A stretch of DNA of 6,245 nucleotides from JAAYCI01 sp964550985. Its GTDB lineage: Bacteria > Bacillota > Clostridia > Oscillospirales > Ruminococcaceae. The notes beneath the pieces are model-generated. The model did not search any database and was not told the DNA's origin. It saw only the letters and a program-made list of their open reading frames with translations. The stretch is taken from the NCBI GenBank assembly GCA_964550985.1, contig CAZKBM010000119.1, positions 1-6,245 of the forward strand, read 5' to 3'. Below are positions 4,749-6,245 of this stretch, in pieces. The stretch's first letter is position 1. The number at the start of each line of letters is the position of its first letter. Made by a program: the position numbers and the translations under genes.

Positions 4749-6167
4749 ATGCAGCAAGCGGAGAACCAGGCCAAAAAAAAGCATTTTCGGCTGAATCCGC
4801 CCCAAACCATCACCCTCAGTTTTGCGCTGATGATTTTAACGGGGGCCGTGCTTCTTAGCCTGCCCATTGCCAGCCAAGACGGGCAGAGCGTTGGCTTTTT
4901 AAACGCGCTTTTTACGGCAACCTCGGCCAACTGCGTTACGGGGCTGGTGGTGGTAAATACCCTCACCCACTGGACGATGTTTGGCAAGGTGGTTATTTTA
5001 CTTCTTATACAAATGGGGGGCCTTGGCTTCATCACCCTGCTTACCATTGGCATGGTGTTTTTAAAAAAGGCCATCTCGCTGGAAAACCGCCTCATCATCC
5101 AGGCCTCTTTCAACCAGGATAACGTGGGCGGCATGGTACGGCTGGTGCGCAGGGTGGTGGGCTTTGCCCTGGGGTTTGAAGCGGTGGGCGCGGTGCTTTT
5201 GTCGCTGGGTTTTTACTTTTCTGCCCCGCGCATGAGCCTTGGCCGCGCCATATGGAGCGGTGTCTTCCATGCAATATCGGCGTTTTGCAACGCCGGGTTT
5301 GATATCATTGGCCCCGATAGCCTAGCCCCCTACCGCGGCAATGTCTTTATCAATCTGGTATTCATTGCCCTTTTGGTGGCCGGCGGCCTTGGTTTCATCG
5401 TGTGGAGCGACCTCTTCACCCGCCCCAAAATACACATGCGCAGAAAACGCGGCTTTTTACAGCGCTGGTACTTCCTTTCGCTGCACAGCAAGGTGGTTAT
5501 TAGCGTAACGGTTATTTTGCTGGTTTCGGGTACGCTGTTCTTTTTGGTCTTCGAGTGGATGAACCCCAAAACCCTGGGCCCTCTGCCCGTGGGCGAGAAG
5601 CTGCTGGCGGCGTTTTTCCAATCGGCCACCTTACGCACCTGCGGCTTTGCCACCATCAACCAGGGCGGCCTTACTGAGCCTTCCCAGCTTCTCTCCAGCC
5701 TTCTCATGTGCGTGGGTGGCTCGCCCGCGGGCACGGCGGGCGGCATGAAAACCGTAACGGTGGGTGTGGTGGCCATCTCCATGCTTTCGGCCCTGCGCGG
5801 CAAAAGCCATATCGAGGCCTTTGGCCGCACCCTGCCTTTGGAACTTTTGCAAAAAGCCCTTTCGGTGGCGACGGCGTTTTTGCTGGTGGTGGTGCTCTCC
5901 ACCTTCCTGCTCTGCTTTACCGAGTCTGCCAGCCCCTTCCCCCACACCGCCATGGACCTTTTGTTTGAAAGCGCCTCGGCGGCAGGCACCGTGGGGCTTA
6001 CCACGGGCATTACGCCCTATCTCTCCTCGGCGGGCAAAATCATCATCACCATCTGTATGTTTTTGGGGCGGCTTAGCCCGGTAACGGTGGCCGTGGCGCT
6101 TAGTATGCGTATGAACAGTGGTAGCAACAATGTGGGCTACCCGTCCGAGCGGGTAATTATAGGCTAG
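4749..6167 (+). CDS. ktrB: TrkH/KtrB-family potassium uptake channel subunit
   Basis: Integral membrane subunit of a K+ (possibly Na+-coupled) uptake system; the family works with a cytoplasmic KtrA/TrkA gating ring. The 472-residue protein has the four pore-loop repeats with their selectivity-filter glycines: CVTGL (62-66), CNAGF (180-184), RTCGF (296-300) and GTVGL (413-417). The gating-loop region GGSPAGTAGGMKT (323-335) and the usual C-terminus YPSERVIIG (464-472) are present, so it looks complete. Membrane segments are visible at about 19-40, 79-104, 134-157, 197-219, 248-268, 372-391 and 428-451. Slightly unusual are RTCGF where RTAGF is common, and GRLSPVT (440-446) where GRVGPLT is typical. 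ATG 4749 is preferred; ATG 4704 would add 15 residues. No KtrA/TrkA gene is in the window; it may lie downstream or elsewhere. KtrB rather than TrkH is favoured by length and C-terminus. Confidence 0.92.
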   Translation: MQQAENQAKKKHFRLNPPQTITLSFALMILTGAVLLSLPIASQDGQSVGFLNALFTATSANCVTGLVVVNTLTHWTMFGKVVILLLIQMGGLGFITLLTIGMVFLKKAISLENRLIIQASFNQDNVGGMVRLVRRVVGFALGFEAVGAVLLSLGFYFSAPRMSLGRAIWSGVFHAISAFCNAGFDIIGPDSLAPYRGNVFINLVFIALLVAGGLGFIVWSDLFTRPKIHMRRKRGFLQRWYFLSLHSKVVISVTVILLVSGTLFFLVFEWMNPKTLGPLPVGEKLLAAFFQSATLRTCGFATINQGGLTEPSQLLSSLLMCVGGSPAGTAGGMKTVTVGVVAISMLSALRGKSHIEAFGRTLPLELLQKALSVATAFLLVVVLSTFLLCFTESASPFPHTAMDLLFESASAAGTVGLTTGITPYLSSAGKIIITICMFLGRLSPVTVAVALSMRMNSGSNNVGYPSERVIIG

Positions 6168-6245
6168 GGCAACACCGCACAAAGCTGACACAGCCGCATC
6201 ACCGGCATCTTTACCCGTCCTATTCCCCAAAAATGCGCGGGAATA
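6168..6245. other. Non-coding edge downstream of ktrB with an inverted repeat
   Basis: No open frame with a start site begins here. TATTCCC (6221-6227) and GGGAATA (6239-6245) form a perfect 7-bp inverted repeat around 11 nt, cut by the window edge. It might be the beginning of a terminator for ktrB, or part of an intergenic repeat. No KtrA start is visible. Confidence 0.4.

Noticed and set aside
5631..6230. 199-codon minus-strand open frame over ktrB
   Set aside because: It is the antisense shadow of the potassium channel gene, with histidine/arginine/glycine-rich composition typical of such shadows.

Overview
The window looks like chromosome of a Gram-positive, anaerobic gut-type Firmicute, probably Clostridia and perhaps Oscillospirales. 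This is inferred from strong G-rich Shine-Dalgarno sites, the Firmicute-like KtrB protein, sigma-A type promoters, and GC-rich genes set against AT-rich intergenic DNA. No marker gene is present, so the placement is tentative. No phage, CRISPR array, transposase, tRNA or rRNA was seen.

Layout. (1) Positions 1-269 carry no convincing gene but hold a 55-bp tandem repeat in three copies plus a degenerate partial fourth. (2) Positions 270-2238 encode two overlapping ABC-transporter ATPases of the oligopeptide/dipeptide (OppD, OppF) type. Each keeps a full set of nucleotide-binding motifs and a four-cysteine C-terminal region. They would power a peptide or related-solute importer whose permeases and binding protein lie outside the window, probably upstream. 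(3) Positions 2266-2341 hold a CCCAAA-type repeat with G-quadruplex potential on the minus strand, then a hairpin terminator placed to serve both converging genes. (4) Positions 2359-3870 on the minus strand encode a 503-residue protein with an N-terminal Cro/C1-type helix-turn-helix and a long C-terminal part I cannot assign. (5) Positions 3871-4748 form an 878-bp non-coding stretch between divergent genes. Nearest the regulator are repeated TTGCCACA-type elements, including a perfect 9-bp-arm palindrome. Then come three tandem hairpins, then a good promoter and a heavily structured leader for the next gene. (6) Positions 4749-6167 encode a complete TrkH/KtrB-type potassium (or sodium/potassium) channel subunit. 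(7) Positions 6168-6245 are non-coding as far as visible.

How the parts may work together. The peptide-importer ATPases end at a shared terminator and look functionally separate from the rest. The helix-turn-helix protein and the potassium transporter are divergent and share one long intergenic region rich in repeated motifs and RNA-like hairpins. The least explained and most interesting part is therefore 3871-4748: a possible operator array for the orphan regulator, plus a roughly 230-nt structured 5' leader on the potassium-transporter mRNA.
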